Notes: generated from the letters alone by a model not told the origin. Numbered from the stretch's first letter, positions 19,299-27,875 are shown. The stretch: 64,000 bases of DNA from Alistipes sp. (GCA_017624955.1 JAGAMA010000024.1:1-64000), one strand, 5' to 3'. Numbers and translations are program-made.

Positions 19299-20615
19299 AT
19301 GAAAAAGATATTTTGGTATATGATGGCCTTCGCCCTCATCGGTTGCGCCTTCACGGCCTGCAACGACGATGATGACGATGTGCAGCCCATCACGCTCGAG
19401 GTGGTGCAGTCGGATGTCGATTTCGCAGCTGCGGGCGGTAATGGTACGATCAAACTCAACGGCGCGGAGTCGGGTGTGACGGCTACCTCCGACAAGGCGT
19501 GGGTGACCATCACGGCCGCTACGCCCCAGGCGGTGCAGTTTGCTGTGGCCGAGAGTAGTGAGCCGCTGATCCGCACGGCGACAATCACGATCAAGGCAGG
19601 TGTGGCAACCCAGACGGTGTCGATTCTCCAGCAGCCCGCCACGATGGATATCGAGAACCAAACCATCGAGGTCGATCCGACGGGTCAGACCCCCACAACG
19701 ATTACCTACGATACCTCGATGGCTTCGGCCCCCGTGGTGACGATCCCCGAGGATGGTCAGTGGCTTAAGGTGACGGCCGAGGCGGGTAAGCTGACCTTTG
19801 TGGGCGATGTGAACTATCGGGGTGTGCGCGAGACGGTGGTAACCGTGGAGCAGGGTTGGAAGCCCGTGCAGTTTACCGTGACGCAGGATATGGTCAATCT
19901 GGTGACCTTTGAGGTGCCCGAGATGAACGACCGCGATGCTATTACTGTGGAGTGCATACCGACCGAGTATATGGCCCTGACGAGTGGCAACTGGGAGGTG
20001 CAGAGCCCCAACGATTGGATCACCATTACGAAGACCGAGACGGGTTGCACGGTCGAGGTTGCCGAGAATGATTCGGGTGCCGTGCGCACGAGCGAGGTGA
20101 ATGTGCTGATCGATGGCGAGGTGCTGATGACCTACACCTTTGCACAGAAGATCTATAGCTACAACTTCTTCCTGGGCGAGTGGACATTCAGCTATGACTC
20201 GGGTACAACGATTGCCGTTACGGTTCGTGAGAATGTGAAGGGCGAGAGCTACTATATGGATGGCTTGTATTGCAACAATATTGTCCTCGGTTATAGTGTG
20301 GTAGACGATGTGCCGACATTGACCTTGCATTTCCAATATATGCGTCAGACCACATCGGGTGATGCGTGGATTTTCCTCTGCCCTCGTGATGCCGATGCCG
20401 CTCGCTATATCTACTCCGACGGTTTAGGTTTCAACATGCCCTACAACATGCAGGAGAATAACCAGCAGTTGACATTTGTCGAAAACGGCTTGTGGAGTGG
20501 TTACACCATGCACGGTTTCGCGTTCTACAAATTCAGCGGTCCGGAGGCAAGTAGCTCAACCGCTACGGGTTCGTCCTACAAGCGTTATGCTCGCATTGAG
20601 CACATGACCCGATAG
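19299..20615 (+). CDS. BACON-domain lipoprotein with C-terminal domain shared with its DUF4302 neighbour
   Basis: A 438-residue lipoprotein (MMAFALIGCAFTAC, Cys21, followed by an Asp-rich NDDDDD stretch). Residues about 30-115 form a BACON-type Ig-like domain (DKAWVTITAATPQAVQFAVAES, then ATITIKAGVATQTVSILQQP), and one or two more diverged Ig-like repeats follow to about 280. Residues about 285-420 resemble the C-terminal domain of the DUF4302 protein next door. BACON domains usually act as mucin- or carbohydrate-binding or spacer modules at the surface. This is the last gene of the import operon; a terminator follows at 20640. Confidence 0.8.
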   Translation: MKKIFWYMMAFALIGCAFTACNDDDDDVQPITLEVVQSDVDFAAAGGNGTIKLNGAESGVTATSDKAWVTITAATPQAVQFAVAESSEPLIRTATITIKAGVATQTVSILQQPATMDIENQTIEVDPTGQTPTTITYDTSMASAPVVTIPEDGQWLKVTAEAGKLTFVGDVNYRGVRETVVTVEQGWKPVQFTVTQDMVNLVTFEVPEMNDRDAITVECIPTEYMALTSGNWEVQSPNDWITITKTETGCTVEVAENDSGAVRTSEVNVLIDGEVLMTYTFAQKIYSYNFFLGEWTFSYDSGTTIAVTVRENVKGESYYMDGLYCNNIVLGYSVVDDVPTLTLHFQYMRQTTSGDAWIFLCPRDADAARYIYSDGLGFNMPYNMQENNQQLTFVENGLWSGYTMHGFAFYKFSGPEASSSTATGSSYKRYARIEHMTR

Positions 20616-20639
20616 GTCGAAGCGTATGTAAAGAAGGGT

Positions 20640-20670
20640 GCTCCGCGATCATCGCGGAGCATCTTTTTTT
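20640..20670 (+). terminator. Terminator of the susCD-type operon
   Basis: GCTCCGCGATC and ATCGCGGAGC form a near-continuous stem, followed by ATCTTTTTTT, 24 bp after the BACON gene stop. Confidence 0.85.
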
Positions 20671-21095
20671 GTGGGGCGGCTGAGCCCACTGAGCCGACTG
20701 AGCCGAAAGTTTGGGGAGAAAAAGGCATGAAGGGCGATTAAAGGGAAATTAAAGGCAAGGGGCGCTGATGCGCCTGCAAGGCAACGCCTTGCTATCGAGT
20801 CCCCCCTTTTACAAAGGGGGGATTAGGGGGGAATGTAAGTATCTTTTTCCTCTTTTTTGTTGGTCAAAATGTGCTCGGCTTTTGGGACCCGCTTGCGGGT
20901 GTGGAAAACGACGAGGGGGCTTGACGACCTGTTTACAGGGATCGCCAAGCCCCCCTCGCCGTTTGGGGCAACGGCATGTTGCCCCCAAAAGCCGCTACGG
21001 AGCAACCGCACGCGGGTAGCACATCGGAAAATGTCATTTTCGGCTCAATCCTTGAATTTCTTTGTTTTTTAGGCGGAATATTCAAACTTTTTTTC
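20671..21095. repeat. Intergenic cluster of hairpins and phased repeats
   Basis: No gene is credible here. In order the stretch holds: a short CTGAGCC(C/G)A tandem repeat (about 20680-20705); an AAGG tract with about 11-bp spacing (20727-20758); a GCAAGGC/GCCTTGC hairpin (20775-20791); a CCCCCCTTT/AAAGGGGGG palindrome followed by GATTAGGGGGG (20800-20832); a GAGGGGGCTTG/CAAGCCCCCCTC hairpin (20912-20958); a TTTGGGGCAAC/GTTGCCCCCAAA hairpin (20962-20990); and a GAAAATG/CATTTTC palindrome (21025-21039). It looks like nested REP-type elements. Confidence 0.65.
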
Positions 21096-21103
21096 TATTT
21101 TTG
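21096..21103 (+). promoter_or_regulatory. -7 element (TATTTTTG) of the lipA operon
   Basis: TATTTTTG fits TAnnTTTG and lies 26 bp before the lipA start codon in an otherwise A/T-rich leader. Confidence 0.6.
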
Positions 21104-21129
21104 CATCAATTGGGAAAAAGTAATCTTAA

Positions 21130-22011
21130 ATGCCGAAGTTGTATGAAAGGGTAGCAAGTATCAGAAAACCGGACTGGCTCAAAATCCGCCTGCACCGCAC
21201 GGCCGAATATGCCGAGGTGCGACACATCGTCGAGCAGCACAACCTGCACACGATTTGCAGCAGCGGAAAGTGTCCGAACCAGGCCGATTGCTGGAGCCGT
21301 AGAACGGCTACATTCATGATACTTGGCGATATTTGTACGCGCGGATGCCGCTTCTGTGCCACACAGACCGGTCGTCCGCTTGCTCCGGATCCGCAAGAGC
21401 CGAAGCAGGTAGCCGAGAGTGTACGCCTGATGCAACTGAGGTATGTCGTCCTAACCTCCGTGACGCGTGACGACCTTGAGGATGGAGGTGCCCGCCATTG
21501 GGCTGCCACCGTTGAGGCGATCCGCGAGGAGAATCCCGACGCTGCCATTGAGCTTCTTATTCCCGATTTGGATGCCAAGCACGAGTTGATCGACATCGTC
21601 TTGGCGTCGAAGGCCGACATTGTCGGACACAACATCGAGACCGTCGAACGGCTGACCCCCGAGGTGCGCTCGCGTGCGAAGTACCGCACGAGCCTCGAAA
21701 CCCTCCGCTACATGAGTAGCACAGGAGCGGTGACGAAGAGCGGCATCATGGTCGGCCTGGGCGAGAGCGATGAAGAGGTGATTGCGACCCTGCGTGACCT
21801 GCGCGATGCGGGCGTGAGGATCGTGACCCTCGGCCAGTACCTTCGACCTTCGCTGGAGCACTACCCCGTGGCGGCGTATATCACTCCCGAAAAATTCGAT
21901 TGGTACCGCCAAAAGGCTTTGGAGATGGGCTTCGATTACTGCGCCTCGGCGCCGCTCGTAAGATCATCTTACCTGGCCGAAGAGGCACTGAAAAGCGTAC
22001 AACCGAAGTAG
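21130..22011 (+). CDS. lipA: Lipoyl synthase
   Basis: A 293-residue radical-SAM enzyme inserting two sulfurs into octanoyl groups on lipoate-dependent proteins. The auxiliary-cluster cysteines are in CSSGKCPNQADC (Cys43, 48, 54). The radical-SAM cluster is CTRGCRFC (Cys69, 73, 76, CxxxCxxC). The C-terminal Arg-Ser-Ser-Tyr motif that ligates the auxiliary cluster is present (VRSSYLAEE). The length is normal. It is the first gene of a lipA-lipB-recJ run, with lipB starting 7 bp after its stop. Confidence 0.97.
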   Translation: MPKLYERVASIRKPDWLKIRLHRTAEYAEVRHIVEQHNLHTICSSGKCPNQADCWSRRTATFMILGDICTRGCRFCATQTGRPLAPDPQEPKQVAESVRLMQLRYVVLTSVTRDDLEDGGARHWAATVEAIREENPDAAIELLIPDLDAKHELIDIVLASKADIVGHNIETVERLTPEVRSRAKYRTSLETLRYMSSTGAVTKSGIMVGLGESDEEVIATLRDLRDAGVRIVTLGQYLRPSLEHYPVAAYITPEKFDWYRQKALEMGFDYCASAPLVRSSYLAEEALKSVQPK

Positions 22012-22018
22012 AGAAAAG

Positions 22019-22699
22019 ATGAAAGTCGCATACCGAGACCTGGGCACGATGGAGTACGAGGCTTGTTGGAAACTGCAACAGGCGATCTTCGATGCTGCGC
22101 TGGCTCGCAAGGCGGCACATCTTACTTCGGAAAGCGCCGGAGAGTTGCTCCTCGTGGAGCATCCGCCGGTCTATACGCTGGGCAAAAGTGGCAAGAACGA
22201 GAATCTGCTCGTCTCGGAGCAGTACCTTGCCTCGCTCGGTGCCGCGTTCTTTCACATTGATCGTGGCGGCGACATCACGTTCCACGGCCCCGGGCAGCTG
22301 GTCGGCTATCCGATTTTGGATCTTGAAATGATCGGTATCGGCTTGCGCGACTACATCCACTCGTTGGAGGAGGCTGCCATTCGCACCGTCGGCCACTACG
22401 GCATCGAGGCGGGTCGCTCGGAGGGTGCTTCGGGCGTGTGGCTCGATGCAGGAACGACCAAGATGCGCAAGATCTGCGCAATAGGTGTCCGCTCGTCGCG
22501 TTTTGTTACGATGCACGGCTTTGGCCTCAATGTGAATACCGACCTCGGTTGGTTCGAGAAGATCAATCCGTGCGGCTTTCGGGATCGAGGCGTTACGTCG
22601 ATCCAAAAAGAGACAGGCCGAGAGATCTCGATGGAGGAGGTCAAGGGCCTGATGACAAACCATTTAAGTGAATTATTAAATGTTAAAATATATAAATAG
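22019..22699 (+). CDS. lipB: Octanoyl-ACP:protein octanoyltransferase
   Basis: A 226-residue enzyme transferring octanoate from acyl carrier protein to lipoyl domains, the step before LipA. The signature RGGDITFHGPGQ is at residues 82-93. The catalytic pair is Lys151 (KICAIGVR) and Cys185 (INPCGFRDRGVTS). It sits in an operon with lipA as in many bacteria, and recJ begins 8 bp after its stop. Confidence 0.97.
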   Translation: MKVAYRDLGTMEYEACWKLQQAIFDAALARKAAHLTSESAGELLLVEHPPVYTLGKSGKNENLLVSEQYLASLGAAFFHIDRGGDITFHGPGQLVGYPILDLEMIGIGLRDYIHSLEEAAIRTVGHYGIEAGRSEGASGVWLDAGTTKMRKICAIGVRSSRFVTMHGFGLNVNTDLGWFEKINPCGFRDRGVTSIQKETGREISMEEVKGLMTNHLSELLNVKIYK

Positions 22700-22707
22700 A
22701 ATCGCTT

Positions 22708-24468
22708 ATGCCTATAGAAAAACGCTGGGTAGTGAAGCCGCAGGGCGACCCCGCGACGGTGGCTATGCTTGCCACCGAGCTCGGGATCTCGCCTGTGTTG
22801 GCCAACCTGCTCGTACAACGAGGCATAGAGACGGTAGAGAAGGCGAACAAGTTCTTTAAGCCCGACCTTGCCGACCTGCACGATCCGTTCCTGATGAAGG
22901 ATATGGATAAGGCGGTCGAGCGAGTCGAGCAGGCTGTGGCCCGTGGTGAAAAGATCATGGTTTACGGCGACTATGATGTGGATGGCTGTACGGCTGTCGC
23001 ATTGGTCTATAAGTTCTTGCGCCAGATCGGGCATAAAAACCTGACCTTCTACATTCCGGATCGCTACACCGAAGGGTATGGCATTTCGGTAAGAGGTATT
23101 GATGTAGCCGCTCGTAAGGGTGTGAGCCTCATCATTGCTTTGGATTGTGGCATCAAGGCCACCGAAAAAGTGCTCTATGCAAAGACTAAGGGCGTAGATT
23201 TCATCATCTGCGACCACCACCTGCCTGCCGAGGAGATCCCCGCAGCGGTGGCTGTTTTGGACCCCAAGCGGGTCGATTGCTCCTATCCGTTCGACGAATT
23301 GTCGGGCTGCGGCGTGGGCTTCAAGCTCGTGCAGGCCTATGCCCAGAAGAACGGTATCCCCTTTAACCAGATCCTCGATTTGCTGGATCTGCTGGTTGTC
23401 TCGATCGCTTCGGACATCGTGCCGTTGAGCGACGAGAACCGTATTTTGGCCTATTTCGGCCTTCAGAACCTGAATCGTCGCCCCTCGAAGGGATTGCTGT
23501 CGATTATCAAGATTTGCGGCCTCGATAAGCACCAAATCACGATCGACGACATCGTCTTCAAGATCGGTCCGCGCATTAATGCGGCAGGCCGTATGCGCAT
23601 GGACGAGCACGACGAGAACGCCTCGCCCTCGGGAGGTCACGCGGCTGTGGAGCTGCTGATCGAGGGTAACGAGTCGGAGGCCACGAAGTTTGGCGAGGTG
23701 ATCGACTCCTACAACCAGGATCGCAAGACGATCGACCGCTCGGTGACGCAGGAGGCGCACGACTACATCGAGAATAACCCGCAGCTCAAGGCGCTCAAGA
23801 GCACCGTGATCTACAATCCGAAGTGGATGAAGGGTATCGTGGGTATCGTCGCTTCGCGCCTGATCGAGACCTACTACCGTCCGACGGTGGTCCTCACGAT
23901 GAGCAATGGTTTTGTGACCGGCTCGGCCCGCTCGGTACCGGGATTTGACCTCTACCAGGCGGTGGAGAGCTGCTCGGATCTGCTGGAGAATTTCGGTGGC
24001 CACATGTACGCCGCGGGTTTGACGATGAAGCCCGAAAATGTGGAGGAGTTTACGCGCCGTTTCAACGCCTTTGTGGAGGAGAATATCGATCCGCAGATGC
24101 TCATTCCGCAGGTCGATGTGGATAGCGAATTGCTCTTCTCGGACATCACGAACGAGTTCCGCCAGAACCTCAATAAGTTCCAGCCTTTCGGCCCGGGTAA
24201 CGCCTCGCCCGTCTTCATGACGCGCAGCGTGAGCAACCAGGGCGATGCCAAGTTGGTGGGTATGGAGCGTGAGCACCTGAAGATGGACCTGATCCAGCGC
24301 CAGAAGCCCAACACGAAGATTCCGGCCATCGCCTTCCAGCAGCCGACTCACTATGAGTGGGTGCGTGGCGGCCGCGCCATCGATGTCTGCTACCAGATCG
24401 TGGAGAACCACTACCGCGGCATGGTGACTACGCAGCTTCGCGTGAAGGATATCAAGCCGGTGCGTTAA
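22708..24468 (+). CDS. recJ: Single-stranded-DNA-specific exonuclease RecJ
   Basis: A 586-residue 5'-3' ssDNA exonuclease of the DHH superfamily, acting in recombination and mismatch repair. Metal-binding motifs in order are YGDYDVDG (DYDVDG at 88-93), an ALDCGIK block (about 145), the DHH at 169-171 (ICDHHLPAEE), and RINAAGRM in DHHA1's lead-in. The C-terminal half contains the DHHA1 motif (GIVGIVASRLIE, GSARSVPGFDL, GGHMYAAGLT) and an OB-like tail. It is complete and ends the lipA-lipB-recJ run before a terminator. Confidence 0.97.
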   Translation: MPIEKRWVVKPQGDPATVAMLATELGISPVLANLLVQRGIETVEKANKFFKPDLADLHDPFLMKDMDKAVERVEQAVARGEKIMVYGDYDVDGCTAVALVYKFLRQIGHKNLTFYIPDRYTEGYGISVRGIDVAARKGVSLIIALDCGIKATEKVLYAKTKGVDFIICDHHLPAEEIPAAVAVLDPKRVDCSYPFDELSGCGVGFKLVQAYAQKNGIPFNQILDLLDLLVVSIASDIVPLSDENRILAYFGLQNLNRRPSKGLLSIIKICGLDKHQITIDDIVFKIGPRINAAGRMRMDEHDENASPSGGHAAVELLIEGNESEATKFGEVIDSYNQDRKTIDRSVTQEAHDYIENNPQLKALKSTVIYNPKWMKGIVGIVASRLIETYYRPTVVLTMSNGFVTGSARSVPGFDLYQAVESCSDLLENFGGHMYAAGLTMKPENVEEFTRRFNAFVEENIDPQMLIPQVDVDSELLFSDITNEFRQNLNKFQPFGPGNASPVFMTRSVSNQGDAKLVGMEREHLKMDLIQRQKPNTKIPAIAFQQPTHYEWVRGGRAIDVCYQIVENHYRGMVTTQLRVKDIKPVR

Positions 24469-24489
24469 TTGACACGCCGGCCCGATTCG

Positions 24490-24520
24490 AAAATCTCCTC
24501 GCTAAAGCGGGGAGATTTTT
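24490..24520 (+). terminator. Terminator after recJ
   Basis: AAATCTCCTCGC and GCGGGGAGATTT form a stem with one wobble pair and a TAAA loop, followed by TTTTTGTTTT. Confidence 0.85.
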
Positions 24521-24602
24521 GTTTTACCGTCGGTCGGGCATGCGGATCAGCCACCGACCCACCAAGAGGCTGAAAAGGGCGATAAGCATCGTTTTCGGGG
24601 GT

Positions 24603-25301
24603 TTAGATGTAGTTGTGGGCGTATTGACAGATCGTGTCGGCAATCAGCCGATGCCCCGCGGCGTTGGGGTGGATGCCGTCGTCGCAAAATAGGTCGCGGT
24701 AGTGGCGCTCCGAGAGGAAGGGGGTGGTGATGTCGATGATCGGCACGCGCAGGAGCGAGGCGAGCTTGAAGAGCTCCAGGTTGTACATCTCGTGCCAGCG
24801 CGTGATGTTCTCGATGCAGCCGTTGAGCCAGCCGAGGATGTTGTGGCGCTCCCCCTCGTTCATCGTGCGGGTGAAGTTCTCGAAGTAACGATCCGAGATG
24901 ATCGGCGGCAGCGAGAGGATGACGGGGGTTGAGCCCAGGCGACGGATGCCGGAGAGGAGTTCGTGGTATTGGGCTGCGAAGTGGTGGAGGGGCGTGATGG
25001 GACGATGCTCCCCCTCGGGGTTGCGGGCGATCTCCTGCCAGGGGTGGTCGCAGTCGTTGCCGCCAAACTCCAGGACGCAGAAGTCGGAAGAGGCAATCTG
25101 CTCCTGACGGCGCGTGAGTTCGCGCAGGCCGTGTGAGGTGGTGTTGCCGTAGCGGCCGTGGTTGTGTATTTCGAGGCCGAGGGCCGAGCCGCAACGGGTC
25201 GAGAAGTTCTCCTCTAATAGGGTATAGCGGGGCTTATCGGTCGCTTTATCGAGCACCACACCACGCATGATCGAATCTCCAAAGGCGGTAATACGTTTCA
25301 T
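24603..25301 (-). CDS. SGNH/GDSL-family hydrolase (cytoplasmic)
   Basis: A 232-residue esterase-like enzyme with all four SGNH blocks: the nucleophile in AFGDSIMRG (Ser10), the Gly block NHGRYGNTT (about 47-55), EFGGNDCDHP (Asn82), and the Asp/His pair in DDGIHPNAAGH (Asp208, His211). There is no signal peptide with the start at 25301; an upstream in-frame ATG at 25403 would add a hydrophilic extension lacking family similarity. The substrate (acyl ester of lipid, sugar or polymer) cannot be assigned. It is transcribed divergently from the LytTR regulator gene, sharing a 180-bp intergenic region. Confidence 0.85.
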   Translation of the reverse strand: MKRITAFGDSIMRGVVLDKATDKPRYTLLEENFSTRCGSALGLEIHNHGRYGNTTSHGLRELTRRQEQIASSDFCVLEFGGNDCDHPWQEIARNPEGEHRPITPLHHFAAQYHELLSGIRRLGSTPVILSLPPIISDRYFENFTRTMNEGERHNILGWLNGCIENITRWHEMYNLELFKLASLLRVPIIDITTPFLSERHYRDLFCDDGIHPNAAGHRLIADTICQYAHNYI

Positions 25302-25441
25302 CTTTGTTCGGTTTTTGAGCTTTTCACACCGCAAAACTAACGCCGAACCCCGCGCTTGGAAAATTTGCGTGACTTTCACCCCATATTTGGGATTTTTACC
25401 CATTTTTCGGGATTAAATGCACGATATTGGGATAAAAAACC

Positions 25442-25449
25442 TATATTTG
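25442..25449 (+). promoter_or_regulatory. -7 element (TATATTTG) of the LytTR gene
   Basis: TATATTTG matches TAnnTTTG and lies 33 bp before the ATG at 25483. Its position argues against the upstream in-frame ATG at 25417 as the true start. Confidence 0.6.
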
Positions 25450-25482
25450 TATGTTCGTCACACGCTAAAAAGGGATCAAATC

Positions 25483-26280
25483 ATGCTCAATTTACCCACC
25501 TCTTTCCGAAAACCGACCTCGCAGGCGATCCATGTGGTGGCCGTGCCGTTGGCCTTTCTGGCCTTTGTGTTGATCTATCGCCCCTTCAACCTCGCGGAGC
25601 AGCTTCAGCTGGGGCGCTTCTCGTTCGGGGTGAACCTCACGCTTATCGCCTGCATCATCTTCGGGTCGATGCTCTTGATGCGCACCGTGTTCCACTTCGT
25701 GCGCAACCGCATCGATCGGCTGACCTACTACTTTTGGTGTCTGCTGGAGATTACCATATCGGCCCTCTTCGCGGCGCTCTATGTGTGGCTTATGGCTCGC
25801 TGTGCCGACCCCTATTTTATGGTGGTGGCGCGGGTCTATGGGTGGCTCTTCCCGATCCTGATCTTCCCCTATGTGATTACGGCCATGGCGCTCTTCCTGG
25901 TCGATCGCTATCGTATGCCCGTAGCCGAGCCCGAGGAGGATCAGAAGATGCGTTTTTACGACGAGCGCAAGAACCTGAAGTTGGTCGTAACGGCCGCTTC
26001 GGTGCTCTACATTGCCGCCAAGGAGAACTATGTGCAGGTGGTCTATTTGGATGGCGAACGGGTGCGCGACTACCTGGTGCGTGCCTCGATGCGTTCAATC
26101 GAGGGGCTGTGCGAGGAGAACGGCCTGAAGCGTTGCCACCGCTCCTACTACCTCAATCCGCGCCATGTGAAGACTCTGCGCCGCGAAAAGGAGGGGGTAA
26201 TTGTGGCCGAGTTACAAACCACAGATCACGAAGTTCCCGTTACCAAACGCTACTATGATGCGCTCATCGAGCGGTTGTAA
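25483..26280 (+). CDS. Membrane-anchored LytTR-domain DNA-binding protein
   Basis: A 265-residue protein with about four N-terminal membrane segments (residues about 17-37, 45-65, 80-105 and 115-140), a charged linker, and a C-terminal LytTR domain (about 165-265; ASVLYIAAKENYVQVVYLDG, RASMRSIEGLC, KRCHRSYYLNPRHVKTLRREKEG). This layout is common in Bacteroidota, where the membrane part may sense an envelope signal in place of a histidine kinase. There is no response-regulator receiver domain and no adjacent kinase. Its targets are unknown; the divergent SGNH hydrolase is the obvious neighbour candidate. Confidence 0.85.
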   Translation: MLNLPTSFRKPTSQAIHVVAVPLAFLAFVLIYRPFNLAEQLQLGRFSFGVNLTLIACIIFGSMLLMRTVFHFVRNRIDRLTYYFWCLLEITISALFAALYVWLMARCADPYFMVVARVYGWLFPILIFPYVITAMALFLVDRYRMPVAEPEEDQKMRFYDERKNLKLVVTAASVLYIAAKENYVQVVYLDGERVRDYLVRASMRSIEGLCEENGLKRCHRSYYLNPRHVKTLRREKEGVIVAELQTTDHEVPVTKRYYDALIERL

Positions 26281-26301
26281 GTGAACCGCGAAGAGGGAAA
26301 G

Positions 26302-26342
26302 GGCATGAAGGGTTACTAAAGGCGACTAAAGGCTGCTAAAGG
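26302..26342 (+). repeat. Phased CTAAAGG repeat tract
   Basis: AAGG recurs at 26308, 26319, 26329 and 26339 inside GCATGAAGGGTTACTAAAGG-like units, 22 bp after the LytTR gene. GCATGAAGGG followed by TAAAGG is shared with the tract near 20727. Confidence 0.65.
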
Positions 26343-26377
26343 AAAACCTTATTACCCTTATGGGTAGAGAAACAAGG

Positions 26378-26410
26378 AGGGGGCTGTCCGACAAAAGCGG
26401 ACAGCCCCCT
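26378..26410 (-). terminator. Hairpin terminator shared at the 3' end of the nitroreductase gene
   Basis: GGGGGCTGTCCG and CGGACAGCCCCC form a perfect 12-bp stem with an ACAAAAG loop, 19 bp past the nitroreductase stop on the minus strand. The T run is weak (CTTGTTTC), so it could serve both convergent genes. Confidence 0.65.
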
Positions 26411-26428
26411 GTGTGTTGGACGGTGCGG

Positions 26429-26956
26429 TTACAGGCGATGCACATGCGCCTCCTTGTCCCAGGCGGGAAGGTCGGCTGGGGTGAAGGTGGTGTAGCCGAT
26501 GGCCACGGCGCAGAGGATATTCATCTCGTCGGGAATCGGCAACATCTTGCGCAGGAATTCGTCGGCCTTCGGGCCATCGGGATCCTCTTTGAAGCAGAGC
26601 GAGCCATCGACATGGACCCAGCACGAACCAAGTCCCTCATCCACGCAGGCCAGTTGCAGCATCGTGGCCGAGATCGAGGCATTGACGAGCCACTTATCCG
26701 TGACGGTCGTATCGCCCATCACGAGGATCACGAGCGGGGCATTTTTCATGAACGACGAGCCGTAATCGCGCATCTCGGCCATGCGGGCAATCGTTTCGGC
26801 GTTGTCGATAATCATCAGGTGCGTCGAGCGCGAGTTGCGCGACGAGGGGGCGGTGAGCGTAGCCTCCACCAGGCGATCGATCACCTCCTGGGGTACGGCC
26901 TCGGGCTCGAACTTACGGATCGAGCGGCGCTTGGCTATCAAGGTTTTGAAATCCAT
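26429..26956 (-). CDS. Nitroreductase-family flavoprotein
   Basis: A 175-residue FMN-dependent oxidoreductase of the short nitroreductase type. Recognisable parts are the N-terminal KRRSIRKFEPEAVPQEVIDRL segment (in overlapping pieces), the APSSRNSRS FMN-phosphate loop, and the C-terminal MNILCAVAIGYTTFTP (IxxGxP-like) block. Such enzymes reduce nitro-compounds or quinones with NAD(P)H; the physiological substrate is unknown. It is divergent from the HAD gene with paired promoters in the 74-bp gap. Confidence 0.88.
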   Translation of the reverse strand: MDFKTLIAKRRSIRKFEPEAVPQEVIDRLVEATLTAPSSRNSRSTHLMIIDNAETIARMAEMRDYGSSFMKNAPLVILVMGDTTVTDKWLVNASISATMLQLACVDEGLGSCWVHVDGSLCFKEDPDGPKADEFLRKMLPIPDEMNILCAVAIGYTTFTPADLPAWDKEAHVHRL

Positions 26957-26982
26957 CTTCTTCGCTTTTTAAGTTTCCAATA

Positions 26983-26990
26983 CAAAAATA
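26983..26990 (-). promoter_or_regulatory. -7 element (TATTTTTG on the minus strand) for the nitroreductase gene
   Basis: CAAAAATA on the plus strand reads TATTTTTG on the minus strand, 26 bp before the nitroreductase start. Confidence 0.55.
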
Positions 26991-27003
26991 GTGAAAAAAT
27001 TTG

Positions 27004-27011
27004 TAACTTTG
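27004..27011 (+). promoter_or_regulatory. -7 element (TAACTTTG) of the HAD-rdgB-folE operon
   Basis: TAACTTTG matches TAnnTTTG, 19 bp before the HAD start at 27031. It is back to back with the nitroreductase promoter. Confidence 0.6.
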
Positions 27012-27030
27012 TTTTCTAAACTGTGAATGT

Positions 27031-27873
27031 ATGGAGAATCCTCGTTTTACGATCGCCCTGATCTACGATTTTGACGGTACGCTGGCACCGGGAAATATGC
27101 AGGAGTATGACTTTATCCCTGCCGTGGGTAAGAGCAACAAGGAGTTCTGGTCGGAGGCCAACGAGCTGGCCGAGCAGCAGGATGCCGATGGCGTACTGAC
27201 CTACATGGCGCGCATGATTCAGTCGGCCCGTTCGAAGGGGCTTTCGCTGCGCCGTGAGGCCTTCCGCGAGTCGGGTCGCAAGGTGCAGCTCTACAAGGGT
27301 GTGAAGGAGTGGTTTGAGCGCATCAACCGCTACGGCGAGGAGCAGGGCATCCGCATCCTGCACTACATCAACTCGTCGGGTCTGACGGAGATCATCGAGG
27401 GTACGGAGATCGCCCACGAATTCCGCAAAATCTACGCCTGCTCGTTCCTCTACGACGTGGACGGCATCGCCTATTGGCCCGCCGTGGCGGTCAATTATAC
27501 GAACAAGACGCAGTTCATCTTCAAGATCAACAAGGGCGTGGAGTCGGTCTATGATTCGACGCAGGTCAATCGTTACATCCCCGAGGATGACCGCCCCGTC
27601 CCCTTCAAGCACATGATCTATGTGGGTGACGGAACGACCGATATCCCCTGCATGCGCCTGGTGAAGAACTTCGGCGGCCACTCGATCGCCGTCTTCAACC
27701 CCGAGCAGGAGTCGGGGCGCGAGTCGTTGGGGTCGCTCATTCACGACAACCGCGTGAACCACATCTGCCCGGCGGACTACACCGAGGGGGGCGAGATGGA
27801 TCGCGTAGTGAAGATGATCATCGACAAGATGTCGTTGGACGATAAGTTGGAAAAAATGGAGATTGGAAAATAG
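27031..27873 (+). CDS. HAD-superfamily phosphatase
   Basis: A 280-residue HAD-fold hydrolase with all motifs: the nucleophile DFDGT (Asp13, Asp15), motif II in LHYINSSG, the lysine in FKINKGV, and motif IV GDGTTD. The cap is helical (about residues 25-120). There is no signal peptide. The substrate is not predictable. It is 2 bp upstream of rdgB and heads an operon with rdgB and folE, so a nucleotide or pterin phosphate is a reasonable guess but only a guess. Confidence 0.85.
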   Translation: MENPRFTIALIYDFDGTLAPGNMQEYDFIPAVGKSNKEFWSEANELAEQQDADGVLTYMARMIQSARSKGLSLRREAFRESGRKVQLYKGVKEWFERINRYGEEQGIRILHYINSSGLTEIIEGTEIAHEFRKIYACSFLYDVDGIAYWPAVAVNYTNKTQFIFKINKGVESVYDSTQVNRYIPEDDRPVPFKHMIYVGDGTTDIPCMRLVKNFGGHSIAVFNPEQESGRESLGSLIHDNRVNHICPADYTEGGEMDRVVKMIIDKMSLDDKLEKMEIGK

Positions 27874-27875
27874 AG

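Noticed and set aside
22396..24411. 671-codon open frame antisense to lipB/recJ
   Set aside because: Low-complexity His/Leu/Val/Arg-rich translation without motifs; it covers two well-defined sense genes.
24547..25194. 215-codon frame overlapping the SGNH hydrolase on the same strand in another frame
   Set aside because: Pro/Arg/His-rich composition typical of a shifted high-GC frame; the SGNH frame has all catalytic blocks.
25417..25482. Upstream start for the LytTR gene
   Set aside because: The TATATTTG promoter element lies inside the extension, so it would not be transcribed.
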